Notes under the pieces: model-generated | The model's input: only the letters and a program-made list of their open reading frames with translations | Told to the model about the DNA's origin: nothing | Database searches by the model: none | Shown: piece by piece, positions 53,951-62,702 of the stretch | Layout of the letters: each line of letters opens with the position of its first letter | Numbering within the stretch: the first letter of the stretch is position 1 | Origin: Crocinitomicaceae bacterium | Lineage (GTDB): Bacteria > Bacteroidota > Bacteroidia > Flavobacteriales_D > Crocinitomicaceae | Assembly: GCA_024639405.1 (NCBI GenBank) | Contig: JAHEIL010000004.1 | Span: forward strand, 20,545 to 84,544 | Reading direction: 5' to 3' | DNA length: 64,000 nt | Made by a program: the position numbers and the translations under genes

Positions 53951-56900
53951 CTAAACTATGTCTTGAATATTCATATCTAGTACAGTAATAAAATGTAATA
54001 TGTGTTCTTCATTATAATGAATGTGCATCTTCTTTCCCAAAAGAGTTATTGGTAATTTGTAATAGTCATTATCAAATGAAGAGTATGCGTCTGGCTTATT
54101 TACGCATAGAAAATCATCATCTTGAAAATACTTTGAAAAGCTTTGTAAATTTTTTATTTTAATGTTATTTTCAATTGTTTCAATAAAATCAGCATTGAAT
54201 TCCCCATATTTAACTGCCGAATGGCAGTTTGAACAGAGGCAAATAGAGGTGCCTGGATTAATAAAATATATTCCAGCTTTTGTTTGTTTATTATCAAACA
54301 AATCTAATATGTTATAATGATATCTTTTTCTTACAACATTAACAAAGGTAAATTGACAAATTTGGCAAATACCTTGGTATTGACGATATAAAAACTCTCT
54401 TGTTTCTTTGACTCCTGTTTTAAATAATACAGTCCTACTTTGTTTTATACGTTCATTTTTGCTTTTTGATATTGCATCTTGCAGTTTTAAATTAACGGCG
54501 GTTTTATATTCATTTTCCAATTTTACAATTTCTGATGAAAGTTGGATCTTTTGGTTCTCTTCATAATTAACTTTATTGTAAAGTTTTATACTTTCAATTA
54601 AGCTTTTAGGTTCATTTATTTTTTCAGTTCTAGGTTGAGGCAATTGAGATTTTAATTTATTATTTTCATTCTCAATTTCTTTGTTTTTCGCCTCTATTTC
54701 TTTGTATTTTTCAATAACTTCATCTAAACTATTGAAATCACCACCAGTTTTAACAAAAACTTCTTCATCAATTGGATTTTTAACTTTCCTTAATTCTTCA
54801 TCGCTACCGAACTCAATTAATTTGAAAAATTTCGATTCAATATATTTTTCAAAAACAGGGTGTATATCTTCTGAAGATATTTCGCTTGGTTTTTTAAATT
54901 CGAGTTCTTTTGTAGGTAACCAACTATTGTTTTTTAGTTGATAAACCAAGAACGAAGAATCTGAATCTCCAGATTCCCTAGAATTACGTTGGTATATTGC
55001 GGTTAAGAATTTAGAATCAATCACATTAATTTCTGAACAAAGTAAAGATGATTTTTCCAAACTTGGATTTAATTTAAAAAAATCAAAATTTTCAATAAAA
55101 TAATCACTATCTATTTCGTACTCCGAGTTATTTGTTTCATATCTACGGTACGATCTAGTTAGTTGACTGTAATTTGGATGTTTCGTATTTTGTGTAATAG
55201 GAATTTTTTTTATAACTAAACGACTTTTAAAATCAATTTTAGAAAGAATTTCTTTAAACAAATCCAATTCATTTTCCTTGAAATTCAAATAAATATCAGT
55301 TGATAAAAAATCACAGTTAATATAACCTATTAAATAGTTCTCATCTTCACTGAAAAATGGGGGTGCTTTAAGTATGTTTTTTTTATTTGTTAATTCTAAA
55401 CTTTCATTTACAAATGGTTCATATTTATTTAGTATTTCTATACATTCTTTTTTATCTGTCTCATAAAATGAAAGTATTTTTCCCCAATGTTTTAAGTGTA
55501 GATTAATGTTTTTCTTAATCGTTAAAACCCAGCGGTGATTTCCACTATAATATTCATCCAATATTGCTAGTAATTCCTCTTTTAAATTTAATTCTTTGAT
55601 ACCTAAACTTTCGAGAAATAATTTAGGCTTGTTACTTTTTTGAGTTTCATTTATTTCAAAAACTAAATCATCAACAAATAAAATTTCCGAATTACTTATA
55701 GTGTGTTCGGCTTTGAAAAAACAAGGTTGGTTATTGTAATTAAAAGTATATTCTTTATTCTGCAATTTCACCAAATATCCAAGATTGTTTTTTTCTGATA
55801 AAATCCCTTTTGAATAATGCCAAATATCATTTTCTTGGAAATAATCATGTAAAAAGGTGTATAATTTGGCAAACCAATTGTGTGATTTTTTTTCTAAATA
55901 AGATGAAATAATTTTTAGAGATTCATCGTTCATATTTCTTCGTAAATCTATTAGCTCATCACAAAGATCTTCATCGCTTAACTCAATTATGTTTAATTTT
56001 TGAAAAAATTTATCAATATGGTTATTTTTTTGGTTGGCATTTTTACAATAATACAATTCCTTTTTTTCATTGAATCCATTTAACAACAGTAATAATTCTG
56101 TGCTAAAAACATCTCTAATTTTTTTATTTGCTTTAATAACATTTTGTGGGTTAACGAATTTTCCTTCATAAGTAGGAATTAATTCATTCTCCTTGTAGAA
56201 AGAAACCACTTTATTTTGAATGGGTTTGTATAAATCATTTAAATTATCCTCATCAATAGGCAAACAATTAATAAAGTCTAAATTATAAAGATTGTTATTT
56301 TTTAATTCTAAAATAGATTCGCATAATAAATCTGAAATCTGATCAATTAATTCATTGTTTTCATCACTATTTATTACGCTATCTCTTGCCACTGTTGAGG
56401 CAAAAGGAGCATGTATGTGAAATTTTAAATTGCTTGTTTCTTTTTCTGCTGGAAAATAAACAGATACTTCTCCTTTTTTTAATGGTTTTATTTCATTTTT
56501 TTCTACATCATAACTAAATGCAATAGATGTAAACAATGTGTTCGATCCCTCTATATATTTTTTAAATCTAATCCAATGGCTAGTCTTATTATCTGCAGTT
56601 ATCTCAATTAAATTTCCATTTTCTATTCTTTCAATTAAACTTGTTTTTTCATCAATAATTATTTCAACTTTTTTGATGTTATTTAGAAATAATAGTGTGT
56701 TATCATGTAAGTTTTTTAATCCAAAATGGATTTCTTTGTAAGCTGTTTCTTTACTTTTTTCACTATTAAATGGAAATTGCATGATGGTCAAATCACTTTT
56801 TGATTCCCCTTCAATTTCATAAGGAATTACTAAATCAACAATTTTAAAATTAAACAGTTCAGAATGAATAATTGGTGAATTCGTGTATGCAAAAACAGCT

Positions 56901-57223
56901 TTAAAACCTACTCCAAATTTTCCAATTTGATTTACATCATCTTTTTTGGTCCCCTCTCCAATGCTAGTAATTCCATCCAGGTCTTTTTCATTGAAAACCC
57001 TTCCATCATGTGAAAAAATTAATTTATCTTGTTTTAATTCAAATGTTACATTATTTGCTCCTGTATCTTCCGCATTTTGCAATAATTCATAAATAAAATG
57101 TGCATTTTCAGGATATAACTGCGTTAATAGATTTTTAATTCCATTCTCAAAGTTATTTTCTCTCATAATTTGAACAAAACTTTGACGTATTGTTTGCAGA
57201 TTTTTTATAAATTGATTACTCAT
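53951..57223 (-). CDS. sacsin/Hsp90-like GHKL ATPase with HNH-like zinc tail
   Basis: A 1090-residue protein. The N-terminal GHKL ATPase (about 1-250) has FIYELLQNAEDTGANNV (Glu46/Asn50), SHDGRVFNEKDLDGITSIGE (Asp73) and GKFGVGFKAVF, all needed for ATP binding in Hsp90 or sacsin proteins. A long middle section (about 250-840) is unassigned, a coiled region lies near 850-930, and the tail (about 945-1010) holds CQICQF and CLCSNCHSAV, a C-x2-C/C-x2-CH zinc site of HNH type, with the catalytic His unclear. It lies 4 bp after the SNF2 helicase gene, so they form one operon. A nuclease coupled to chaperone-like ATPase and helicase suggests anti-phage defence; inferred. Confidence 0.75.
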   Translation of the reverse strand: MSNQFIKNLQTIRQSFVQIMRENNFENGIKNLLTQLYPENAHFIYELLQNAEDTGANNVTFELKQDKLIFSHDGRVFNEKDLDGITSIGEGTKKDDVNQIGKFGVGFKAVFAYTNSPIIHSELFNFKIVDLVIPYEIEGESKSDLTIMQFPFNSEKSKETAYKEIHFGLKNLHDNTLLFLNNIKKVEIIIDEKTSLIERIENGNLIEITADNKTSHWIRFKKYIEGSNTLFTSIAFSYDVEKNEIKPLKKGEVSVYFPAEKETSNLKFHIHAPFASTVARDSVINSDENNELIDQISDLLCESILELKNNNLYNLDFINCLPIDEDNLNDLYKPIQNKVVSFYKENELIPTYEGKFVNPQNVIKANKKIRDVFSTELLLLLNGFNEKKELYYCKNANQKNNHIDKFFQKLNIIELSDEDLCDELIDLRRNMNDESLKIISSYLEKKSHNWFAKLYTFLHDYFQENDIWHYSKGILSEKNNLGYLVKLQNKEYTFNYNNQPCFFKAEHTISNSEILFVDDLVFEINETQKSNKPKLFLESLGIKELNLKEELLAILDEYYSGNHRWVLTIKKNINLHLKHWGKILSFYETDKKECIEILNKYEPFVNESLELTNKKNILKAPPFFSEDENYLIGYINCDFLSTDIYLNFKENELDLFKEILSKIDFKSRLVIKKIPITQNTKHPNYSQLTRSYRRYETNNSEYEIDSDYFIENFDFFKLNPSLEKSSLLCSEINVIDSKFLTAIYQRNSRESGDSDSSFLVYQLKNNSWLPTKELEFKKPSEISSEDIHPVFEKYIESKFFKLIEFGSDEELRKVKNPIDEEVFVKTGGDFNSLDEVIEKYKEIEAKNKEIENENNKLKSQLPQPRTEKINEPKSLIESIKLYNKVNYEENQKIQLSSEIVKLENEYKTAVNLKLQDAISKSKNERIKQSRTVLFKTGVKETREFLYRQYQGICQICQFTFVNVVRKRYHYNILDLFDNKQTKAGIYFINPGTSICLCSNCHSAVKYGEFNADFIETIENNIKIKNLQSFSKYFQDDDFLCVNKPDAYSSFDNDYYKLPITLLGKKMHIHYNEEHILHFITVLDMNIQDIV

Positions 57224-57227
57224 AATA

Positions 57228-60125
57228 TTAGATTATATCAACATAGCCAAGTACTTCAAAGTTATGCTGTGTGTTTTTTTTCTTTTCCAATTCTTCAACT
57301 TTTGAATTTAATTTTTCTCTCAGATTTTCGATTTCAAACGTTCGCATTCTTATAACATCGGCATCTTTTAGTTTACTAATCACGTTTTTTATATTGGAAA
57401 TTTGTTTTTCATAATGAAAACAGATGGAGTTTATTTTCAAATCAATATTTCTATTATTAATATTCTCCTCTAGTGTTTTTATACGTTCAACATCATTGAT
57501 AATGCTTTCATTTATGATCTTTTCATCAATAGTGAAACTATAATCATTACTAGTATTATTTATCTGTTCTAATTCGCTCATAAATTCAAAATAATCAAAC
57601 TCTCCCTCAATTTTTCTATTCGTATTTTTATCATGTAATATTATTTTCAAAAAATTCAAATTTTTGGAATGTTTCAATTCTGATCTATATATGCATGCAA
57701 TAGCATTTTTAATTTTTGAATGTTTGGCAATAACATAATTGATCTCTTGTTTTCTCTCGTTTTTTAACATTTCAAAAATTGGGTGATTCAAAAACAAATA
57801 AATAGTATGGTACTCTTCATTATAATTTGATTCGAAGTTAAAAGTCGTACTTTGCAAATGATAAATGCTTTGAAGAAAATCTCTTTGTAATTTGTACTTT
57901 CCAGCTTCACTTCTTTTGTCACTCATATTGGACTTTAACAACAAAACAAGTCTTTTTAAATTTGCTTCACTGATTACAAGTTCCTTGTTTTTATTTTCAC
58001 GAAATTTTATTTCGTTATTGGTTAAATAGTTAATGAAAATTTGTTTACAATGTTTTTGAACAATGTCGATTTTTATATTTTCAAAAAAGGTTTCTTTAAG
58101 ACTTTGTTCTTCGAAACTATCATTGATTAATTTTTCCAACTCGATAGATTGTTCTTTTTGTTCTATTTCTTGCCTTTTAATTGCTAATTCTTTTAATGAT
58201 AATAAGTTGTCTATTTCATCTTGGTTTAAGTCTATTAACTCTGCAATATTTAATTCATTATTTAAATTTCCTAAAATTGGTTCTAATTCGCCAATTGAAT
58301 TTTCAAATATGTTTAGTTTTTCATATAATCGATTATAAATTCTATCTTCAATGGACTCTTCAATACAAAGATTAAAAATAAAAAGCTTTTCAAATTTTTG
58401 TCCAATTCTATCAATACGTCCTATTCGTTGTTCTACCCTCATAGGGTTCCATGGTAAATCATAATTGAAAACTACATTACAGAATTGCATATCTAGCCCT
58501 TCACTTCCAACTTCACTAGATAATAAAATATCAAATTTTCCGTTTCTAAATTCTTTTATTATTTGAAATCTTTCTTCTGACTTGAATTCCCCATGAATTT
58601 TTGCCACTTCATAATCAGCATTTTTTAACTTTTCATTTAAATAATCAATTGTTTTTCGAAAAAATGAAAAAACAATCATTTGTTTAATTCCTTGTTGTCT
58701 TAATTCGCTTATTAAATCTAAAAATTTTGAAAATTTTGAATCTTCATTCCCAATTTTATTGCCATTTTCAATCATTACATCTAATAGTAGCTGGGCTTCT
58801 TTATTTAATTCTAAAAAACTATCTTTTTCATCATTCTCATCATAATCTTGTAGATATATTTTTCCAGTTTTTTTAATTTCCTTGAAATTCTCAAGGGATG
58901 CAATCATAGATGAACTTGCCATTCTTTCTGGCATTATTGTGATGAATCCAGATGGCATTGAAGGATGAATAAATTTCACAAAATCAATAACCGATTCATA
59001 ATAATTTTTTTCTTGTATTGTTCTTTTAACAATGATCGATTTTGCAACTCTAGGTATTAATCTTCCTATATCTCTCTTTTTAGTTCTGTTTATAATATAA
59101 CTTAAAAAATCCTTGCTTTCTAATTTCTTAATGTATTCGATTCTTTGCGTTTTATTAATTTCTTGAGCATTAATCAATTGGTTCTTAACACTATTTAAAT
59201 CACTGTTTTGTTCATTTTGAGATTCGATATATAATTTAATTTCAGAATAATTTACATTATTTCTCAACATTGAAGTTAGTTTGTGAATTTCTGTGTTTGG
59301 TTGAATCATTTTCACAAAAAAGTCATAATCAGAGAAATAATCAGGATCCAATAAATTTAAGATATTAAACAAATCCATTATTTTATTTTGCACAGGAGTT
59401 GCACTTAAAAAAACAATATTTCTAGCTGTTTCTGTAATAGCTTTTCCACTAAAATAAGTTGAAGTATCATTATTTCGCATAAAATGAACTTCATCCATTA
59501 TCAAAAAGTCAACCTGTAGAAAACTTGTGTTTAATTTTTCAACGACTTTTTCATTTCTTAATGTTTGATAGGAGATTATTATTTTTTCAGAAAAAGTTTT
59601 TGAAGAATGAAAGCTGTCATAATCTTCAATAAATTGCAAAAATTGATTTGTTTTTTTTATTTCAAAAAACTCATTAAATCTTATCTCAAATTCTTCTTTC
59701 CATTTGTAGGTAAGTGAACTTGGCACAACAATAATAGAAACATTTAATTCTTCTCTTGCTTCAATTTCTTTATAAATTAATCCTGCTTCTATGGTTTTCC
59801 CTAATCCAACCTCGTCAGCAATTAGAATTCTATTATTATTAGAATTAAGAAATTTTATTAGTGGTTTAAATTGATGATTTTCAGGAATTAGTCGGTTTGT
59901 ATTGTAAGAATAAAGTAAATCGTTTATTGGATGTTTTATTAATTGAAAAAAAACATTTTCCTTTAAAATTGATAAGCTTACAATTTCTTTTTCTTCAACA
60001 TTCATTACAATTTCTTTTTCTGAAACCATAATAAATTTACCATTCAATAATATTTCTACATAGCCATTTATCTTCTTAAGTACTACTACATTTTCGCCAG
60101 TTGGTATATATATTCCTTTTTGCAA
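57228..60125 (-). CDS. SNF2-family helicase, RapA/DrmD-like
   Basis: A 965-residue ATP-driven DNA translocase. Motif I is LIADEVGLGKTIEAGLIYKE (Gly107-Lys110), motif II is MDEVHFM (DEVH 211-214), motif III is FLSATPVQNK, and motifs V and VI are GSEGLDMQFCNVV and EQRIGRIDRIGQ, so the core is complete. The C-terminus (about 620-965) is helical and unassigned. The only start in reach is a TTG at 60125; the first ATG inside the frame is 32 codons later, past GIYIPTGENVVVL, which looks part of the protein. It precedes the GHKL ATPase gene by 4 bp. It may move on DNA while the partner protein senses or cuts it. Confidence 0.85.
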   Translation of the reverse strand: MQKGIYIPTGENVVVLKKINGYVEILLNGKFIMVSEKEIVMNVEEKEIVSLSILKENVFFQLIKHPINDLLYSYNTNRLIPENHQFKPLIKFLNSNNNRILIADEVGLGKTIEAGLIYKEIEAREELNVSIIVVPSSLTYKWKEEFEIRFNEFFEIKKTNQFLQFIEDYDSFHSSKTFSEKIIISYQTLRNEKVVEKLNTSFLQVDFLIMDEVHFMRNNDTSTYFSGKAITETARNIVFLSATPVQNKIMDLFNILNLLDPDYFSDYDFFVKMIQPNTEIHKLTSMLRNNVNYSEIKLYIESQNEQNSDLNSVKNQLINAQEINKTQRIEYIKKLESKDFLSYIINRTKKRDIGRLIPRVAKSIIVKRTIQEKNYYESVIDFVKFIHPSMPSGFITIMPERMASSSMIASLENFKEIKKTGKIYLQDYDENDEKDSFLELNKEAQLLLDVMIENGNKIGNEDSKFSKFLDLISELRQQGIKQMIVFSFFRKTIDYLNEKLKNADYEVAKIHGEFKSEERFQIIKEFRNGKFDILLSSEVGSEGLDMQFCNVVFNYDLPWNPMRVEQRIGRIDRIGQKFEKLFIFNLCIEESIEDRIYNRLYEKLNIFENSIGELEPILGNLNNELNIAELIDLNQDEIDNLLSLKELAIKRQEIEQKEQSIELEKLINDSFEEQSLKETFFENIKIDIVQKHCKQIFINYLTNNEIKFRENKNKELVISEANLKRLVLLLKSNMSDKRSEAGKYKLQRDFLQSIYHLQSTTFNFESNYNEEYHTIYLFLNHPIFEMLKNERKQEINYVIAKHSKIKNAIACIYRSELKHSKNLNFLKIILHDKNTNRKIEGEFDYFEFMSELEQINNTSNDYSFTIDEKIINESIINDVERIKTLEENINNRNIDLKINSICFHYEKQISNIKNVISKLKDADVIRMRTFEIENLREKLNSKVEELEKKKNTQHNFEVLGYVDII

Positions 60126-60196
60126 TTTTTCTTTTTTAAGTAGTTTAATTTACTGTTAGGTCATTAAAATAAACTGATTATATCTATACAATAATA

Positions 60197-60204
60197 CAAA
60201 ATTA
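60197..60204 (-). promoter_or_regulatory. -7 promoter box of the helicase/ATPase operon
   Basis: TAATTTTG on the minus strand, about 72 bp upstream of the TTG start. Upstream TTG at the ideal distance is not seen. Confidence 0.4.
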
Positions 60205-60535
60205 ATTTTAGTTGGCTGCTTTAACGGTCTTCAGCTTTTACACGGTAACCGCTTACGTCCTAGCAGGTCAAAACTCATTGGTTCCATTGCATTTCACCAA
60301 TCTGTTTTTCCAAGAATCAAATACTATATTGTTTTAGAGATAACAAGAATAGCAGCTTGTAATATTTTTCTTTCTTTAGCAATTCAAAACAATGCTGCTA
60401 TACTTGATGAGGTTTATAGTTCTATTAATGATTTTTTTAAAATTCCTTTTTCTTTATTAGATTTCACTTTTAATTCTAATTATTTAAGAAAAGGAAAAGC
60501 GGTCTTCCTCCTCATCTTCACAGCTTCAGCTTTTT

Positions 60536-60584
60536 TGTTTGCAAGGGTAATACAAAGTTTCGCTTCGCTACACCCTTGCAAACA
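60536..60584. repeat. 13-bp perfect inverted repeat
   Basis: TGTTTGCAAGGGT (60536-60548) and ACCCTTGCAAACA (60572-60584) with a 23-nt loop that contains the stable mini-hairpin word GCGAAGC in inverse form. Confidence 0.75.
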
Positions 60585-60734
60585 CCGTTCTCTTAGCCAG
60601 TCGTTCAGAATTCTCTCCTTGGCTGTTCACTAAAATGGCTTTGCCTGTTCATCCCTCGTCGTCAGGCGCTGCTCTCTGCCACCCCAAACCCCTTATTATG
60701 TGCTTCCTGAAGCTCGTCCCTCACTCACGTCCGC

Positions 60735-60817
60735 GCTCTCATTCGCGCCCTCATTTCGCTTTCATTCCTGCTGTCATTTCAGCTCTCATTTTCATGCTCA
60801 TTCCCGCTCTTTCTTTT
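60735..60817. repeat. degenerate 12-bp tandem repeat
   Basis: Seven units of about 12 bp with consensus GCTCTCATTTCN (one unit is 11 bp), for example GCTCTCATTCGC, GCTTTCATTCCT, GCTGTCATTTCA and GCTCTCATTTTC. On the minus strand it is a purine-rich tract (GAAATGAGAGC). Confidence 0.7.
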
Positions 60818-61430
60818 GGGGTGTCACCGCAGCTTGTGTTATTGCTCGCCTGCTACTTCGCTCAGGCTGCGGGCTTGTCACAGTTTTTGAGATTCCTATT
60901 GAAAGTGCAGTGTTCCTAATGTCACACCGCACCTAAATCCGTCATACTATTTGTGTTTCTGTAAGTCAAGAGTGTTTATGTTGTACACTCCTCCCGAATG
61001 CTTTCGGTTTACGTTCCCAGCATTGCACACACTTGGTTTTATTTCTTTCTTCGAGTTTTCAAAAACCTGCGCCAAGCCCTTGTGCATACTGCATAGGTCG
61101 CCCACGGTTTCTTCCTAAAGTCAGCTCCCTCTTTGGGCTTTCACCTTCGCTCAACTCGCGGCGGCTCGCGCACTTCTCTCGCTTCATTCCATTGCACTTC
61201 ATTTCGCTCGTTCCGTTTGCTTCACAAACTCCAGTTGCCCCTCCGTAGGGCTACGGGGCTGCCTTTCATTTGTTCGCCTAAGCCTTACTCCGTCGGCTTT
61301 GCTGAAGGCTCTTTTTCCTTTATCTCATTTTCAAGTAGTGAACTTGGGTTTGACGTAGCCAACTTTTATTCCGACTTTGGACAAATAAAGCTTCCTTGAT
61401 TTTGCACATTCCCCATTTTTCAAAAAGGTC

Positions 61431-61619
61431 ATGTACAATATCAATCCAGCAGTTATTAAATCTATTCTTTCAAATCTTCCAAAAGATCAGTTCATTTTGC
61501 ATGCGCGTTTCATTCGGCGTCAAATTCACAAATCAGTTCCTGGTTCCAATCGTCAGGCCATGTTCATCAACCTGTATCAGTGGTGTCGTGTGTTTTACCT
61601 GCAGCGTTTCGTCAAGTAA
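61431..61619 (+). CDS. small basic protein, unknown function
   Basis: A 62-residue frame: MYNINPAVIKSILSNLPKDQ, then FILHARFIRRQIHKSVPGSN and the tail MFINLYQWCRVFYLQRFVK. It has a balanced residue mix, no signal peptide and a basic, aromatic C-terminal half, so it looks more like a real small protein than the other open frames in this stretch. No family is recognised and no promoter is clear. The frames overlapping it (61396-61650) look spurious. Confidence 0.4.
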   Translation: MYNINPAVIKSILSNLPKDQFILHARFIRRQIHKSVPGSNRQAMFINLYQWCRVFYLQRFVK

Positions 61620-61844
61620 ACGTGAAATAAAAAAAACAAAACAAAGTTAGGGGCTTGTCTTTCGTTCCTGCAAGTTCAAGCCCTCCGGGTTTCGCTTAAA
61701 ATTTTTCCTGTAGTCTTGTTTTGGGACTGATATTCGTTGATTGAAAATTTTTAAGTCGAAAAGCTTGCATCCACTTATCCAGCCCCTTGTAATGCGCTTT
61801 CTTTTTTTTCTTTTTTTCTTTTGAAAAAATTCTGCTGCGCAAGC

Positions 61845-61877
61845 AAAAAAAAACGCCACCCATTGCTGAGTGGCGTT
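61845..61877 (-). terminator. terminator of the minus-strand small-protein cluster
   Basis: AACGCCAC and GTGGCGTT pair across ten bases and are followed on the minus strand by nine T, 20 bp after the stop of the 60-residue gene. The preceding 61620-61851 holds no gene. Confidence 0.85.
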
Positions 61878-61896
61878 ACCATTTTTCACCGATAAA

Positions 61897-62079
61897 TTAA
61901 GATTTGATGCGTTTCCACAACCATTTCAGAAAGATGCTTACAACAAAACTGACTGTAGCACCAATAATTGCTAAGATCATCGTTTTGATATAGTCCTGCG
62001 TGTCGATGGTCGCAGTAACGGTAAACACTGTTCCGGTTAACGTGCCTAGGATTGTGGTGCTGTCCTGTTGGTAATACAT
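61897..62079 (-). CDS. 60-residue single-pass membrane protein
   Basis: A 60-residue protein with a polar, Thr-rich N-terminus (TTILGTLTGTVFTVTATIDT), one membrane helix (about 33-51, MILAIIGATVSFVVSIFLKW) and a short basic end (KWLWKRIKS). The layout resembles minor coat or holin-like proteins of small phages. It is the last gene of a four-gene minus-strand cluster, 18 bp after the 73-residue gene, and ends at a strong terminator. No specific family is assigned. Confidence 0.65.
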   Translation of the reverse strand: MYYQQDSTTILGTLTGTVFTVTATIDTQDYIKTMILAIIGATVSFVVSIFLKWLWKRIKS

Positions 62080-62097
62080 ACAATTGAAATAACTTGG

Positions 62098-62319
62098 TTA
62101 AACTCCTGCTTCGCTTGGTGCGGTTGGAGTTGCCGATGTCAAACGAAGATTGATCGCATATTGCTCATAATCTTCTCCGATTTCTTGGTCTACATCGATG
62201 CCAACCATGCTAACTGCACCGGATAATTCTGCGCCCGCTTTGAAGCGAATACGTCTTTTTGCTTTTAAACTGATGGTTAAATCTTCTCTTACCCCAGTTG
62301 TTGAACTGTTTTCTGCCAT
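62098..62319 (-). CDS. 73-residue soluble protein of the cluster
   Basis: From the ATG at 62319 a 73-residue protein: a basic centre (ISLKAKRRIRFKAGAEL) and an acidic second half (GIDVDQEIGEDYEQYAINLR), possibly a small nucleic acid- or partner-binding protein. The frame stays open to a TTG at 62400 and would add a membrane helix (LIQLVVFTFSGIVFHLF), which makes a longer form with 100 residues possible; the ATG is preferred. It lies between the 98- and 60-residue genes and shows no family match. Confidence 0.6.
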   Translation of the reverse strand: MAENSSTTGVREDLTISLKAKRRIRFKAGAELSGAVSMVGIDVDQEIGEDYEQYAINLRLTSATPTAPSEAGV

Positions 62320-62396
62320 TTTTTTCTTTTTTATTCGCTGAAATAGATGGAATACTATTCCAGAGAAAGTGAATACTACTAATTGAATCAACCAAC

Positions 62397-62693
62397 TCAA
62401 TCGATTGATTTGTCGAAGTTTCCCATGGACGGGATTGCTGCTTGACTTACAGCTGTCGCAACAGCGCCACCAATGATGAGGTAACCACCAATTGCAACTA
62501 CCGCAGTTGGCAATGCAACAGGTGACGAAATCACGGCTGTTCCTGCAGCTGCCACAAGAACTCCTATCGTTCTCATTTTTTTAAAGAATGGGGGAGTGTC
62601 GGCTTTGCAACGTACTAAATACGATTTCAACTGGTCCTTGAATTGACCTTTTCCTCGTTGAACGAGTAACTTGTCCTGAATGCGCTTTTTCAT
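62397..62693 (-). CDS. 98-residue protein with Ala/Gly-rich membrane segment
   Basis: A 98-residue protein with a basic N-terminus (KKRIQDKLLVQRGKGQFKDQ), a Cys and Phe-Phe turn, and then a long Ala/Val/Gly-rich hydrophobic region (about 43-85, GVLVAAAGTAVISSPVALPT and onward) that forms one or two membrane helices. Such basic-plus-hydrophobic small proteins occur in tailless phages and as pore-formers. It is 9 bp after the 249-residue gene. Function is unknown. Confidence 0.65.
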   Translation of the reverse strand: MKKRIQDKLLVQRGKGQFKDQLKSYLVRCKADTPPFFKKMRTIGVLVAAAGTAVISSPVALPTAVVAIGGYLIIGGAVATAVSQAAIPSMGNFDKSID

Positions 62694-62702
62694 CGCTTAC
62701 AA

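Larger units (their letters stand above)
60205..61430. other. GC-rich, pyrimidine-skewed non-coding stretch
   Basis: About 1.2 kb without a supported gene. It begins AT-rich, then from about 60,540 to 61,320 turns close to half GC with a strong C+T bias on this strand, unlike the roughly one-third GC of its neighbours. It contains a 13-bp perfect hairpin (60536-60584), a 12-bp tandem repeat (60735-60817) and AGCCTT/AAGGCT (61281-61310) followed by a T run, which looks like a plus-strand terminator. A frame open from about 60175 to 60632 lacks any ATG. Confidence 0.6.

Noticed and set aside
60175..60632. Open frame of about 150 codons on the plus strand
   Set aside because: It has no ATG, GTG or TTG near its beginning, its composition changes abruptly in the middle, and no family is recognisable; chance or decayed sequence is more likely.
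60635..61399. Several overlapping open frames (60635-60919, 60700-60936, 61033-61248, 61133-61399)
   Set aside because: They overlap in different frames, are rich in Ser/His/Pro/Phe from pyrimidine skew and follow the 12-bp repeat; no protein-like pattern.
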